Assembly: GCF_016801865.2 (NCBI RefSeq)
Contig: NC_068937.1
Span: forward strand, 130,052,117-130,116,116
Length of the DNA stretch: 64,000 bases
Source of the DNA: Culex pipiens pallens
Taxonomy: Eukaryota; Arthropoda; Insecta; Diptera; Culicidae
Direction: 5' to 3'
Positions 44,345 to 55,807 of this stretch are shown here, in pieces. The notes under the pieces are model-generated. The model made no database searches. It saw nothing but the letters and a program-made list of their open reading frames with translations, and was not told the origin of the DNA. The position numbers were made by a program, and so were the translations under genes. Positions within the stretch are counted from its first letter, which is position 1; the number at the start of each line of letters is the position of its first letter.

Positions 44345-45372
44345 TGAAAGCCCTTCCCATAGCATCACTGCTCGGATGGCACGCCGACGGTAAGAAGTAG
44401 AAAAAATACGGGATTGATTATATAGTTAATTCCTTCCCAAAGCGTCGAAGATCGGAAGGCATTGATTATGTTTCACTTTATGGTCATATCATCTACCAAT
44501 AATGAATCGTTGATTGGAAGACACGCCACCGGTTTAGTTCGTGTAAGTGTAAGTTATTGTTTTAATTGCATTACAATCGGTTACGTGGTGTCCTGTTTTC
44601 TTTTCGTTTATATTCGTTGGCCGTAATAATTTATTCCAACTGGCAGTTTCAGTATTAACTCATCAAACTATCGATTTTATGAAGAGTAAAGCGTCTTTTA
44701 TTTACTATCTTTGAAGTTTGCTCGCATTATCTAAATTGTTCAAAATATACTGATAAGTCCAGCCCATAGCACTACTGCTCGGTTGGCACGCGTTCGATTA
44801 AAAAAACTCAAAAAATCAATTATTTATCTTTCAACAGATAAACAAAATGCTCATGGTCACATCACTGTCACTCGTGAATCCTGACCTCATACCCATCTAC
44901 TAACCCCCTCAAAACTCATGTGATACTTTGTCGGAGAAGCAGTCGATTGGGCGGTCTCTATCACTCAAGTATCGGACTAATATTCCCATCCACTTCCCCG
45001 TGACCCTACCACTGGTCGTGGCCGGCGCCGGTACTGATCAGCATGATAGGGACCTTTGAGAAGTTTTTTTTTTATTAGGTCCTTTTCGGTGCTGGGACCT
45101 GGTTAGGACCGAGTCGGCTTTTGTAATTACATTTGACTCAATAATTACAGAGGATCTTGTGTGTAAATGTTAGTGGGAGGGGAGCCGATTACCCGCGGCC
45201 TACTCGGGGTTAGTAGGGAAGGGATTGATGGTAAAGTCTTTGAGAAGTTGCGAAGCGAGGAAAGATAGCACCCACTCATCTGCCACGGCTCGTGGATGTA
45301 ACTTCTGGAGGTCCTGGTCAATAACGGAGTAGCAACTGCTGGTGGGCACCGATGCTTATGCTTATGCTTATT
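44345..45372. mobile_element. Probable 3' region of another retrotransposon, interrupted by a LINE fragment
   Basis: Related ~40-bp blocks (CCCATAGCATCACTGCTCGG, CCCAAAGCGTCGAAGATCGG, CCCATAGCACTACTGCTCGG) occur at about 44350, 44435 and 44763. After the inserted LINE fragment the sequence continues to GATGCTTATGCTTATGCTTA near 45352-45372, a short simple-repeat tail of the sort that ends several LINE families. No coding sequence is left. I recall this segment as repetitive in mosquitoes but cannot name the family. Confidence 0.4.
45066..45237 (-). mobile_element. 5'-truncated copy of the same LINE family
   Basis: 172 bp matching the 3' UTR at 37397-37560 with about seven differences, flanked by the exact 12-bp duplication CTTTGAGAAGTT (45054-45065 and 45238-45249). 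The poly(A) (plus-strand T-run) follows directly after CCTAAT on the sense strand, about 15 bases earlier than in the full-length copy. Typical dead-on-arrival LINE insertion. Confidence 0.92.
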
Positions 45373-45441
45373 TACCATTAAATTTTAAAATTCAGTTTTT
45401 TTCAAAAAGTACTAATTGGACGTTGGCATACAACAGAAGAG

Positions 45442-45571
45442 ATATCTGGAGCAACATTTGAAAGGGACGGTACGACATTGCTCTTACGGCCTTTCATTAC
45501 ACGCGTTTAAATGGGACGAAAGGCCGTAAGAGCAATGTCGTACCGCCCCTTTCAAACGTTGCTCCAGATAT
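45442..45571. repeat. 130-bp hairpin with about 50-bp arms
   Basis: ATATCTGGAGCAACATTTGA and on through GGACGGTACGACATTGCTCT to ACGGCCTTTC is inverted at 45520-45571, with about three mismatches and a 27-bp loop (ATTACACGCGTTTAAATGG). It shares GTCGTACCGCCCCT with the fold-back A arms. Confidence 0.85.
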
Positions 45572-48224
45572 TATCATTGTAAATTACTGAAACATCATAA
45601 TTCTCTAAAGAAAACTGATGATTAAAATATAGTATTGAGTGTCTTTAAAAAAATGTTTTCTTTTAAGAATTTTTTCTCTGAGCATTGGGAAAACATTGTC
45701 AATGTCGTTGTTTTTCACGTCTTATTTTGTTTAGTGAAAGCAAAACTGGAAAAATAAGTTAAAATTAAAATTATTGAATTAATGAATAATTAAAATAATT
45801 GAATGAAAAATAATACCAGAAGAGTTTTTAACTTCAGTTTAAAAATATGTATGTTTTTTTGGAATTATTTGATTAGCAATTATTTAATTAAAAAGAAATG
45901 GTCTTGCAATTCAGTTGTGAAAGTACTTACTTTTTAAATCCTTCTAAAATTCTTAAGTGATGAAATGGGCTGCTTTTTATCGCCCAAAAAAAGTTCTAAA
46001 AAAGTTAATTATGCAGCTTATTTATGAATTATCTCATTAAAATCAGAGCAAAAATTTATTATTTTCTTAATTTTTTAAATCATTCAGCGCATAACGCATC
46101 AAAAACAATGGCGTGCGGTCTTTTGCCCGACATAAACGGATTATTTTCCAACCCATAACAGCCCATTCACGATGCCAAAGATGACGACAAAAGTCGCAAG
46201 ATGAACTGGGCGAAAACACAAACAAAACTCCTCAAAACAGAATAACAAACTGTCGTGCAAACTCACATCGTACGAGGAGTTTGTAAATGTGAGATTTTGG
46301 TTGGGACAATTGAGGGGGAAAAGACGAGGGGATTCAAATCTGCCACAATTTTGCTACATAAAATCAATGAGGATGGGAGTCGTGGGAAGATCATAGAAAA
46401 AAAAAAGAAAACACATAAGTGAAGCGGTTCTTTGATTGTTCCCGAGTAAAAAGGTTTTTCACAGTCTATTCAAAATATGTAAGTGAATAAAACTTGGCAT
46501 TGTTAAAGACTTAATCAAACAGGATAGTTTTGCAATTTGATTTTATTTTTCTAATTTCGAGCAGTGTATTGAGCTTAATTTTATACTTTTCATCAATAGC
46601 AAACTCTGTTATCAATACCACATTTGTTTTGTTTTGCTCGGGTTACCTTTCCTTTCAACCTTCAGGCATCTTGTGTTCGTTAAAAGTTGCCGATGGGTGG
46701 TAGGGGGGGGGGGGAGGTACTTTTCTGAATGAAAATGTTGTTATTTATGTCCTTATTTTTCAATCGAATCGTTGAACAAGCTTACTCAACTCACTCAAAT
46801 GAGGGTTGATTGTCGATGATAGGTTGTGGGTGGATTCATACATTGTGGTGAAAATGTTTATGTAGAATTTGATGTTTGTTTTTTATCATTTCATTTTCAG
46901 TGTTTTTTGCGTTCTTTTATTTATGTTTTAAACATTTAATATATTTTAAAGTTGGATTTTTTACTTTTCATCTGAGTTTCACCGCATACAATTTATTCGC
47001 AGTCTCCACTTCAACTATTGGAAAGGGAATAAAAAAAAACTCCCGAAGGAGAATGATGACACTGTTTGTGTTATTGAACGAAACTCGATCCTTTAAGACG
47101 ATGAATGACGACGTCGTCGTCGATGACACACGATGCATCGCTGGTTGTGCGCTCGAAGCTTTTCCCGAGTTTTCTACTGGATTTTGCCATGTTTTCCTTT
47201 CGGTTGTGCTTTTGTGGGTTCTTCCCCGCACGTGTTTCTGTGTGTGTGTTTGGGGAAAAATAGGGGACTCGTGTATAAAGGAGTTTTCAAATTGAATTTA
47301 AATTGATATTGGAATCTAATTCCCGAATCAACAATATTATATTAAATTTATATACACACACCCATAAATATCAGTTGCGTTTGGGTTTGGGATTTTGCCC
47401 CTGGATCCAGTCACTTTTTTGCGCTCAAAGTCCTGGAAAAAAAGGAAGCATCTTGGTCGTTTTCATGGAAATTGAGTGATGGATGCAGGGGGAGGCGGGT
47501 GTCCTGTGAGAGCTTAACGTTCCAAAGCATTTCAAAGCTTTGCATACGTGCATTTCTAGTTCGTCTTTTTTTTTGCTCGTCTCAATTTTCAATGAATATA
47601 AATCCAACTTGTGCATATCTGACCATGCAGTGAAAAGTTTGCTATTCCACTTCCGCTTAATGGCTCTCCAAACAAGCAATAACGGACCGTGAGCTCTCAT
47701 AAAACTTGTTGAATCGTATTTTTGCTCTAATCTATTTGCGAATCATAAGTTTTTCGATGAGAATTTTCCTCCCAATTTGTTATTCATGGGGAAAGTCAGT
47801 GGGGCTTATGGCAGTTTGCGATCAATTAGAGCTTTTCCAGCGAAAAACTCACAACGTTTAAGGATTTTGCAGCATTTCGGTTAACTTTGAGAGTTCTCAG
47901 CAGTCAAACCAGCATATTGAGAGTTCTTTTTTTTTACTTCGGGTTTTTTGGTATGGTGCAATTGCAATTTGCAAGATAACAATTTATTCTAAAAGTAAGT
48001 TAGCTTTATTTTCTATAATTGATTAATATTTCGAAAGTTTTTTTTAAACATGCAAAAATTGATCTTTAAATAAAAAAAAACTAATATTTAAACTGATGTT
48101 TCTTCTATAAATTCCAAGTTTTTTGTCATAAACTTATCTTGCTTTGTTGATTCTACTTCTAGAGTTTTTTTTGGAAAGGGTCCAAAAAGCTATTGTGTTT
48201 CATATGTTTATAGAACCTTTTCAA
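45572..48224. other. Mostly unique sequence, no gene assigned
   Basis: AT-rich to 46080, then more balanced. A G-run of about 11 lies at 46703-46713. The frame 46876-47295 (139 codons) begins at TTG, has hydrophobic segments from T-rich DNA and matches no family I recognise. A minus-strand frame at 47425-47700 is also unassigned. Confidence 0.3.
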
Positions 48225-48400
48225 ATTATGCATTGCAAGTTTTGCTTCAATTTTTTGTCCCTTCTTCCAAATTTCCCCAAAAAAATGAGGGGGCAAATAA
48301 TACTTATTGAATCAAAACGAAATACAAAAAATAACCTTTTTTTTCATTTTAAAACAAATGTAGACTTTTTAATGTAAAAAAAAAATCAGGTACACAGATT
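48225..48400. mobile_element. Relic of the AGGCCGTTGCAAAT MITE
   Basis: GCATTGCAAGTTTTGCTTCA, then TTTTTTGTCCCTTCTTCC and AAATGAGGGGGCAAATAATA follow the order of the left end of 33969-34440. Diverged; the right end is not clear. Confidence 0.35.
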
Positions 48401-48504
48401 ACTGCAAAACGGAATTGCCAGGGAAAACATTTGTTTCATAATTTATTGATATTTTGATATTTTTTTGACAGTAGCAAAACTTTCATGGAATCGATCCATG
48501 CATA

Positions 48505-48906
48505 ATAGTTTGATAACAAGTTATGTTGTCATAATAAATTTTGTTATTAAATCTTCTTGTTCCGTCGATTTGGTAATAACAAATTGTGTTATCATAATAA
48601 AGTTTGTTAATGATTGAAATTTTTGAATAAAATCTAATACCATTTTATGTTATTTCGATCATGTTTTGTTATTCGTTTGTTTTGATTTTTTGTTATTGGT
48701 TTGTTATTACAAGAAAAAATAATAACAATTTCAGTTATTTTCAGTACGATTTCTCTGTTATTATCTGAGTTATTATAACAGCTAATCTGGGTATTTCAAT
48801 TACTTGTTGAGATCTTGGTTTAACAGGTTTGGATCTTCTCGTGTTATTATGAGTTATTAAATCGTATCAAAACTTGTTATTCTTGAGTTATTTCCACCTG
48901 CTCGGG
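48505..48906. mobile_element. CCCGAGC-ended TAACAAA element, left end lost
   Basis: Dense TAACAAATTGTGTTATCATA-type palindromic blocks end at GAGTTATTTCCACCTGCTCGGG (48906), the inverted form of CCCGAGCAG. The left terminus is missing or eroded. Confidence 0.6.
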
Positions 48907-49050
48907 ACCAAAATAATGCGTGACGCTAGCTAAACTATCTCCGATAAAAAGCATAATCATGACAAAAACTCTTGATGAAGAATTGAGCTTGCTCCATATG
49001 TCTATGTCAGTCGTTACTTGACAATGTGACGTAAATGGCGTTTCGGGCAG

Positions 49051-49939
49051 ACCCCGAGCAGACGGAAATAACGTGGGAATAACATTTTTTGATATTTAAA
49101 AATACTAGGCCAATAACATTTTATGTTATTTATAACAAGATTTGTTATTCGTCATTATGATTTTTTTGTTATTGGATTGTTATTGTAATAACAGTCTAAT
49201 AACATTTTGAGTTATTCTTCGAACAAATCTTTATTATTCTTTTTTGTTATTTTAACAACTAATCCGATCATCCCAATAACAGTTGAAGTTATTGTTCCAT
49301 AACAACAAATGTTATTCCAAAGTTGTTTTGGCTTTCAACCAATATGAGACCAATAACAAATTTTGTTATGATAACATGAACTGTTATTAAACACTTATGC
49401 AAAAATTGATTTTGCGAGAATATTCCATAACACTTTTTGTTATTTTAACAGTATTTGTTATTAAAATGGCATGAATTTTGTTATTACCGTCTGCCCGGGA
49501 CGGTAATAACAAGATTCATGTCATTTCAATAACAAATACTGTTAAAATAACAGAAAGTGTTATGACATCTTCTTGAAAAATCCATTTTTGCATAAGAGGT
49601 TAATAACAGTTTATGTTATCATAACAAAATTTGTTATGGGTCTGATATTGGTTGGAAGCCAAAACAACTTTAGAATAAGATTTTTTGTTATGGAAGAATA
49701 CCTCCAACTGTTATTGGGATGATCGGATTAGTTGTTAAAATAACAAAAAATAATAACAAAGATTTGTTCGAAGAATAACTAAAAATGTTATTAGTCTGTT
49801 ATTACAATAACAATCTAATAACAAAAAAATCATAACGACGAATAACAAATCCTGTTATAAATAACATAACATGTTATTGGCCTAGTATTTTCAAATATCA
49901 AAAAATGTTATTCCCAAGTTATCTCCGTCTGCTCGGGGT
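49051..49939. mobile_element. CCCGAGC-ended TAACAAA fold-back, double-palindrome copy
   Basis: Outer ends ACCCCGAGCAGACGG and CCGTCTGCTCGGGGT are inverted, and the two ~445-bp halves pair throughout. At the centre (about 49486-49505) lies CCGTCTGCCCGGGACGG, i.e. two more element ends, so each half is itself an element with CCCGAGCAGACGG-type termini at both sides. Each half is made of smaller TAACAAA/TTTGTTA palindromes. No coding sequence; flanking duplications are not clear. Confidence 0.8.
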
Positions 49940-50861
49940 GACGTTCACTTTTGATTTAAGCCCTTTTAGACCCTTTTTCTATCTATCAGCCTTAAAATTT
50001 AGTATCCCTTGTTTTACTTTAGTTGTAGTCGACACGCCCAGTGATGTAACTAAATGGTCAGGACAAGGAAAAAAATGACAATATTTTCAGATATTTTAAA
50101 TTATTTCGAATACTGTTAGATTCAATTCAGGCAACGACTCTTTCAAAACGATATCCATGTTCGGTTGACATTCCGTCAACAGCCAGACCACGAATGGACG
50201 TCACTGCTGGTCGGCGCCCCTTATCATCCGGATCCGGAAGGGACGGCCGATGTGTAGAAGAGCACAGCGCATAACGACGACTCTTGAATAATTTCATCCA
50301 ATTAAACTGAAGCAGTGTGCGCGTGATGTGCTGCTCGAGTGTTGGAAAAACGAGCGGAAAAGCTTGTGTCTGGGTTGAGATTTGCTTGCTTCTTGTTTTA
50401 TTTTCTGATTTTTATTCTTGAGCACACAAACACACACACACACCCACACATTGCTCGCAAGATTCGTGTGTGATTCTTTGCTGCAACACTTTTCGAAACT
50501 AATGCAAATAAGGTACAAACACGTGTGAAATGTGCTCAGCATTGTGTGTGTGTCTGTATTTTTTGTTTGATTTCCACCTCTTCATTTTAGCGTGTGCCAA
50601 ATGTTTGCATGCTTGCATGCCAGAGTCTGCCCAAGTGTGGCTGTGTGTGCATTTAACGTGATTCTTAAGCTCAAATGATTGCACCGTGATGGGGTACAAG
50701 GATGACGGTGATGACGTATCAAGTGACGTAAATAAGACCGGGATTTTCCACTGATGTGCAGTTTTTTCTTTTTCTGCACACTGCAACATTGTTGAAGAGT
50801 GGGGTTATTCAACAATTTACAAACCATTTTTTTATAAATCTTTAAATTTGAATAGTGAAAA
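49940..50861. other. Unique-looking sequence with CA microsatellite
   Basis: Contains a (CA) run at about 50425-50451 and a short GTGTGTGTGTC near 50544. Minus-strand frames at 50294-50542 and 50499-50827 are short and featureless. Confidence 0.3.
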
Positions 50862-51060
50862 ACTTAAAATACTTAAAATACTTAAAATACTTAAAATACT
50901 TAAAATACTTAAAATACTTAAAATACTTAAAATACTGAAAATACTTAAAATACTTAAAATACTAAAAATACTTAAAATAATTAAAATACTTAAAATACTT
51001 AAAATACTTAAATTACTTAAAATACTTAAAATACTTAAAATACTTAAAATACTTAAAATA
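50862..51060. repeat. 9-bp minisatellite (ACTTAAAAT)n, about 22 units
   Basis: Head-to-tail ACTTAAAAT units with a few substitutions (CTGAAAAT, CTAAAAAT, ATTAAAAT, ACTTAAATT). As in the other 9-bp array, frames stay open and give spurious KIL-type repeats. Confidence 0.93.
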
Positions 51061-52118
51061 TCTAAAAAAAAATAAATAACGAAATACTTAAAAAAAAACG
51101 AAATATTGTAATTTTTAATGAATCTTATTTTTTCTTTAATATTATAATTATATTTTATGCGAATAATTTTGTGCAGCAATTGCCAGCAATCACCGGTTAA
51201 GGTATCAAAACTCGCCGCAGAGTTTTGCCCGCGGTTGGTGGTGGTGGTGCTTCTTCTGCAAACTGCGCTTCGTTGGCTGGAGTGTTATTTCAAAATTATG
51301 TAAATGTTGCTTGTTAAAACCCTTGAAGCCGCTGCTGTTGGCAAGCACATGCACCACCCCTCGGTTTGGCTGTCACGTGGAGATGGTGCGGTTTCACGCC
51401 CAGGAGCCTGGATTGCTGGCATGTTTACCGTTGCAATTGAGAAGGGGTTTATTTTTTTTAAATAAATTATATGTTTTGCCTTGAAATTCATTTCAATGTT
51501 GAAGAAACTAATGAATTTTTTTTCAATCCGAAAATTGCGAATTTCCTCAAAAAATCGTTTTTTTAAACAACAAACATAAAAAAAACAACAATTTTCCTCC
51601 CGTTCGGGGATTGGGCCATATTTCCGGTCACGGGCGCGGCACAGCTGATTGTCGGGCGCCATGGTTGGCTTGAGGCCGCAGCTGGCCGGAAATTAAAAAC
51701 GAAATGAGAAATGAAAAGTGGCCCGCGTGATGCGGTCGCACCGGAAAAACTGGACGCGTGGTGTTGCGTGGCTTGAAGCGATCTTATCTGCACGGAATTA
51801 TAAACCGTTGGGGAATACTTTGTCGGAGATGATGCATGATTTCAGTTTTTTTTGTTAATCTGTAGATTTTTTTAAATTAATTTTTATTTTAGATTTTGTC
51901 ATGCATATTTTTAAATTATGGTTATCTCACAAACATGGATCAGGTACGAGCTTTATCTATGCTTGAACTCATTGATAAATATGTATAATCATGAAATCTC
52001 TCGATTTCACTAGTATTTTAATTTTTGACTATAAAAGGTAACAATATCTCATGAATTGTTAACTTAATATTGAACACTTTTTTACCTTCAGCAATCATCA
52101 TATTTCCTGTTTCTTTTA
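51061..52118. other. Unique-looking sequence with a GC-richer island
   Basis: 51180-51800 is GC-richer (TGGTGGTGGTGGTGC near 51236), with overlapping minus-strand frames of 76 and 125 codons that lack recognisable features. The remainder is AT-rich. Confidence 0.3.
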
Positions 52119-52385
52119 GGCCATTGCAAATATTATTTCAAGTAGTTGCATCCCCCCCTCCTTTCAAAATTTTCCTTAAAAAATCGGAGGGCAGAAAACT
52201 TGTCAAATTGATTGTTAACTATTCAGAATACATAGCATAATACTTTTTTACGTATTTTAAATCAAATAAAAACTTTAAAATCATTTCACAAATTTAGATT
52301 TTTGAGAATTTTTTTATTAATTATTGATATTTTGCAAATTTTTTATCTCCCCTCCTCTTGAACTCGAGAAAAAAAATGTTTTTTT
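52119..52385. mobile_element. Diverged copy of the AGGCCGTTGCAAAT MITE
   Basis: GGCCATTGCAAATATTATTT at 52119, then CATCCCCCCCTCC and ATCGGAGGGCAGAAAA, then TTTATCTCCCCTCCTCTTGA on the far side, parallel the layout of 33969-34440. The right terminus is lost. Confidence 0.5.
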
Positions 52386-52472
52386 TTAATTTTTTATAAA
52401 AATGTTTAAATGTTAAAACAGCTTCTTTACAAACGAAGAATATTACTTAAGAAAATTAAGATGTAATTATAC

Positions 52473-53236
52473 AGCAATTCCCCACGAAAACAGCATGAGA
52501 AAAACAAAAGTGCTCGGATCGTGCTCAAAATTTTTCTGGAGGTTCCCTGGCCGAAATAAATAGACCCGTATTTTTTTGTTTGGCCATTAGGGTGATCTGC
52601 GCCGTGTTAGGGTGGTCTGAAAAATGGCAATTTTCGTCGATTTTCGCAAAAACCACTTTTTTCAAAAAATCATATCTCCGCGTCATTTCATTCGATTTTA
52701 GCTGTCATAGACGCAAAAGAAAGGTGAAAAGTTGGTCTTTCAAGAAAAATAATAAGAAGTTTCAAAAATCTAGCCTAACATATGAAAAGGACGTATGAAA
52801 CATTAAAATACCGTTTTGATGGTGTCTGGACCAAAGAGCCTATGTCTGGAAATATTTTAATCGGATTCCCCGGACATTTTTACATAACATACTATAAAAT
52901 GGGAGGAGTTCTTAAACAGGATTCCGAGATATGATTTTTTGAAAATAAAATCCGTGTTTTTCGACGCACCGCGCGCAAAAACCGGAAAATGACGAAATCG
53001 GCAAAAAATCAACTTTTTTCACTAAAACTGCGATAACTTTAAAATTTCAGCGATGACCTGTAGATGTTTGGGTACTAAAATTTTCGTAATTAAAAGACGC
53101 AACTGGCCATTTTTCAGACCACCCTAACACGGCGTAGGTCACCCTAATGGCCAAACAAAAAAATACGGGTCTAGAAAAATTTTGAGCCCGATCCGAGCAC
53201 TTTTGTTTTTTTCATGCTGTTACCGTGGGGAATTGC
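52473..53236. mobile_element. Fold-back element, family E, with GCAATTCCCCACG ends
   Basis: GCAATTCCCCACG at 52473 is inverted as CGTGGGGAATTGC at 53236. Arms of about 155 bp are shared, including AAAAGTGCTCGGATCGTGCT, ACCCGTATTTTTTTGTTTGG and CATTAGGGTGATCTGCGCCG. The core (52630-53100) is not symmetric and has no recognisable coding frame. Confidence 0.8.
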
Positions 53237-53449
53237 TATATAAAATTTTTATTAACTTTACTTGCGATGTTTGAGAAAAATTCTAAACTTTTCTATGAAA
53301 TTGGCAACACTGCCAAATGAGTTATGATTTCTGATTCCAAAATTTTTATTTCGAAAAAACGGTTATTATGCGCAATATAAGTTTTTGTGTGAAAAAGTGA
53401 ATTGAATAAAGGGTAGTTCGTTCAAAAGTTCATTTTTTTCGAAATTTTC

Positions 53450-53603
53450 CTCGTCAGTACCTAAAACATTACCAAAGACACCAAATCAATAAGAGAAAAC
53501 GATTAATGATTGTTTTGCTAGGTTTTTTTTATTGGACAGCTGTTAAAATTGTGTAAAGATTTGTATGAATAAACTAATGAAGCAAAACGACATCCTTGCT
53601 TAC
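53450..53603. mobile_element. Fold-back family B arm relic
   Basis: ACCAAAGACACCAAATCAAT, then TTGGACAGCTGTTAAAATTG and AAACTAATGAAGCAAAACGA follow the order of the arm at 22810-22950. It stops where the TA-flanked MITE at 53606 begins. Confidence 0.5.
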
Positions 53604-53605
53604 TA

Positions 53606-54046
53606 GGGTGCCAAGAAAAAATGACTTCCTGCTCCACAAGCGGGTAACGGGTTTTTGGGTTATTTTAAGCATCGGTGCAAATTTTGAGCGATATTGGTTT
53701 GGATTAACCCATTGATACTCGAGCCTAAAGTTGGTGAAAAAAATGTTTTTTTGTACAAAAATGACTTTTTTAAATCTCTTATAACTTTTCAGGACCGAGT
53801 TTTACAGCTTTGGTATGTTCTACAAAGTTGTAGAGTATTAAATTTTCAATAAGTATCTCGCTTTTGGGAATATTTGGATGGAAGTAGCTTACCGTGCAGA
53901 CCAAACCGTCAGAAACCTCCGAGTATCAATGGGTAAGTGATGACCGATTTTGCTCATATTTTGCCCAGAGTCCTAAAATAGCTCAAGGAACAATATTCAG
54001 CATGTGGAGCGAGGTTTTGAAAAAAAGTCCCATATTCTTGGCACCC
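53606..54046. mobile_element. 441-bp TA-flanked MITE with GGGTGCCAAGAA ends
   Basis: GGGTGCCAAGAA at 53606 is inverted as TTCTTGGCACCC at 54046, with TA at 53604-53605 and 54047-54048. TA duplication fits Tc1-mariner-type elements. The interior is not symmetric and encodes nothing recognisable. It cuts a family-B relic. Confidence 0.65.
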
Positions 54047-54249
54047 TATTGCTCACACATTTATTCCACGTCAAACCAGCAGGATCGATACTTCAATTTT
54101 GCTTAAAGTTGGCCTAGGATTTTTTGTTGCTGAAAATTACTAAACTCGTATTGCGTTTTTGAGATCATTAGGGTGATCACAAAAACTTAATCATTTTCTA
54201 AAATCATGTCTCCGGAAAGAAGGAACAAATTTGAACTCGCTGCATTTTT

Positions 54250-54712
54250 TTGAAAACCACACAATTTGATTGCAAATTTTATTTCAAGTTTTTGTCATCA
54301 AAAAAAAGTTCAAAAATTAGGGGCCAAAAACTATTAAAATCACATTGAAATTATCATTGAAAAACTTTTAAAATCGATTGTAAATAATTCAGAATACATA
54401 GTATTCGGCTTATTTATGCATTCAAATCAAATAGAGACTTTTTCATCTTTCTAACAAACTTTAGATCGGTACATCGGTACGTGAAGGCACAGAAAAAAAA
54501 TATTTTCATAAATTCATTGTTATTTTGCAAATTTTTAATAGTACCATAAATGTAGTATGGTTTAAAACATTTTGTGATACGTTTGGTTTCGAAAATTCCA
54601 AAATTAGGCTTAAAATTTGAAATTTGTGTTTTTATGTCTTCCCCCTTTCTTCCTTGAATTTGATCAAAGCTGAGGGACAAAAACATTAAATAAAAATTTT
54701 ACCAGCCTAACC
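54250..54712. mobile_element. Diverged copy of the AGGCCGTTGCAAAT MITE
   Basis: TTTATTTCAAGTTTTTGTC and AATTAGGGGCCAAAAACTAT near 54280-54335, and CTTCCCCCTTTCTTCCTTGA with GCTGAGGGACAAAAACATTA near 54640-54690, match the two subterminal regions of 33969-34440. The ends are eroded (CCAGCCTAAC). Confidence 0.45.
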
Positions 54713-54745
54713 GCCAAACAAAACAATCATATGTTTTTTTCTAAG

Positions 54746-55639
54746 GTAGGGTAGGGTAGTCATCAATGAGACATTTTTGGTTTTTAAACTTCAACGATTT
54801 TTGTATTTTTTTCATTAGCATTTTTTAAAGAGCTTTTTGTTGCATTTTCTTTCTTTTAATTTGTTCTAACAACGACCAAAATATGAGATCGACCTGACGT
54901 CTACAGCCAGAGTTATTCAACTGTCTCATTGTAGACGCACTTGGCAGAAACAATGAGACAGCTGGGGAGCAATGAGACACTCTACAAAAATCAATACTTT
55001 TCTAGTAAAACATCATGTTTTTATATTGTTCCATTGCAGGTGACTTGCTTTGAACATTTTCAAGCAATTTTGTCAACATGAAACTTCAATTAACAAAAGT
55101 TATACTAAAATGTATTTAAATTTTGTAAAATCCATATATTTATACTAAATAACTTTATATTTTTGGTTAAATGAAGTTAAAAGTCAATAAATATGCCAAA
55201 AATCACTTTCAATTCATGTTTTGAAAGATTTACATAGATTTGGAAAAGTTAAATGAAGAAAAATCAAAGTGTCTCATTGTTACCCATGGGCAGAAAAGAG
55301 TGGGGAACAATGAGACAGGACTAATAAAAGGACATTGTAGCCCAACTCATGCCCTGTGAAATGATGAAAGAAATTTGGAGAAATATTAGTTTTTGTTTAA
55401 ATGGCAGCCTATGAGCGAAAATGTAATTTTTGCCCATAATTTATTTTTACACCCCAGAATCAAACATGTATGAACAACTTTGCAAGGGAGCTTCCATAAC
55501 TAAAGCCACTATTATGGCAGACGTGTATCTAGTAGACACATCTTTCCCCCGAATATGAGCCTGATTGGTTGAAACTACGTCTTGTGAGAGCCATTTTATC
55601 ATTGTTCCCCGTGTCTCATTGATGACTACTCTACCCTAC
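54746..55639. mobile_element. 894-bp inverted-repeat element carrying repeated CAATGAGAC motifs
   Basis: GTAGGGTAGGGTAGTCATCA then ATGAGAC at the left pairs with the inverted GTAGGGTAGAGTAGTCATCA then ATGAGAC at the right end. Inside, AATGAGACA / TGTCTCATT occurs about seven times in both orientations, several with GGGGA(A)CAATGAGAC context. No coding frame of significance. Confidence 0.7.
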
Positions 55640-55807
55640 TCCTAGAACGAATTTGAGAAAAAACGGAGCATTTTTAATTTAATCTTGCTGATTTGACGTG
55701 GAATCACTGTATAGAGAATTCTCACAAAGTTTCAGTCAAATACATGTATCAAAACACTCGAAAAGCATTTTTTTAGAACATAAAGGTAAGCATATAAAAA
55801 AAAATAT

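Noticed and set aside
46876..47295. 139-codon membrane-protein-like frame
   Set aside because: It starts at TTG rather than ATG, its hydrophobicity comes from T-rich DNA, and no family or splice context supports it.
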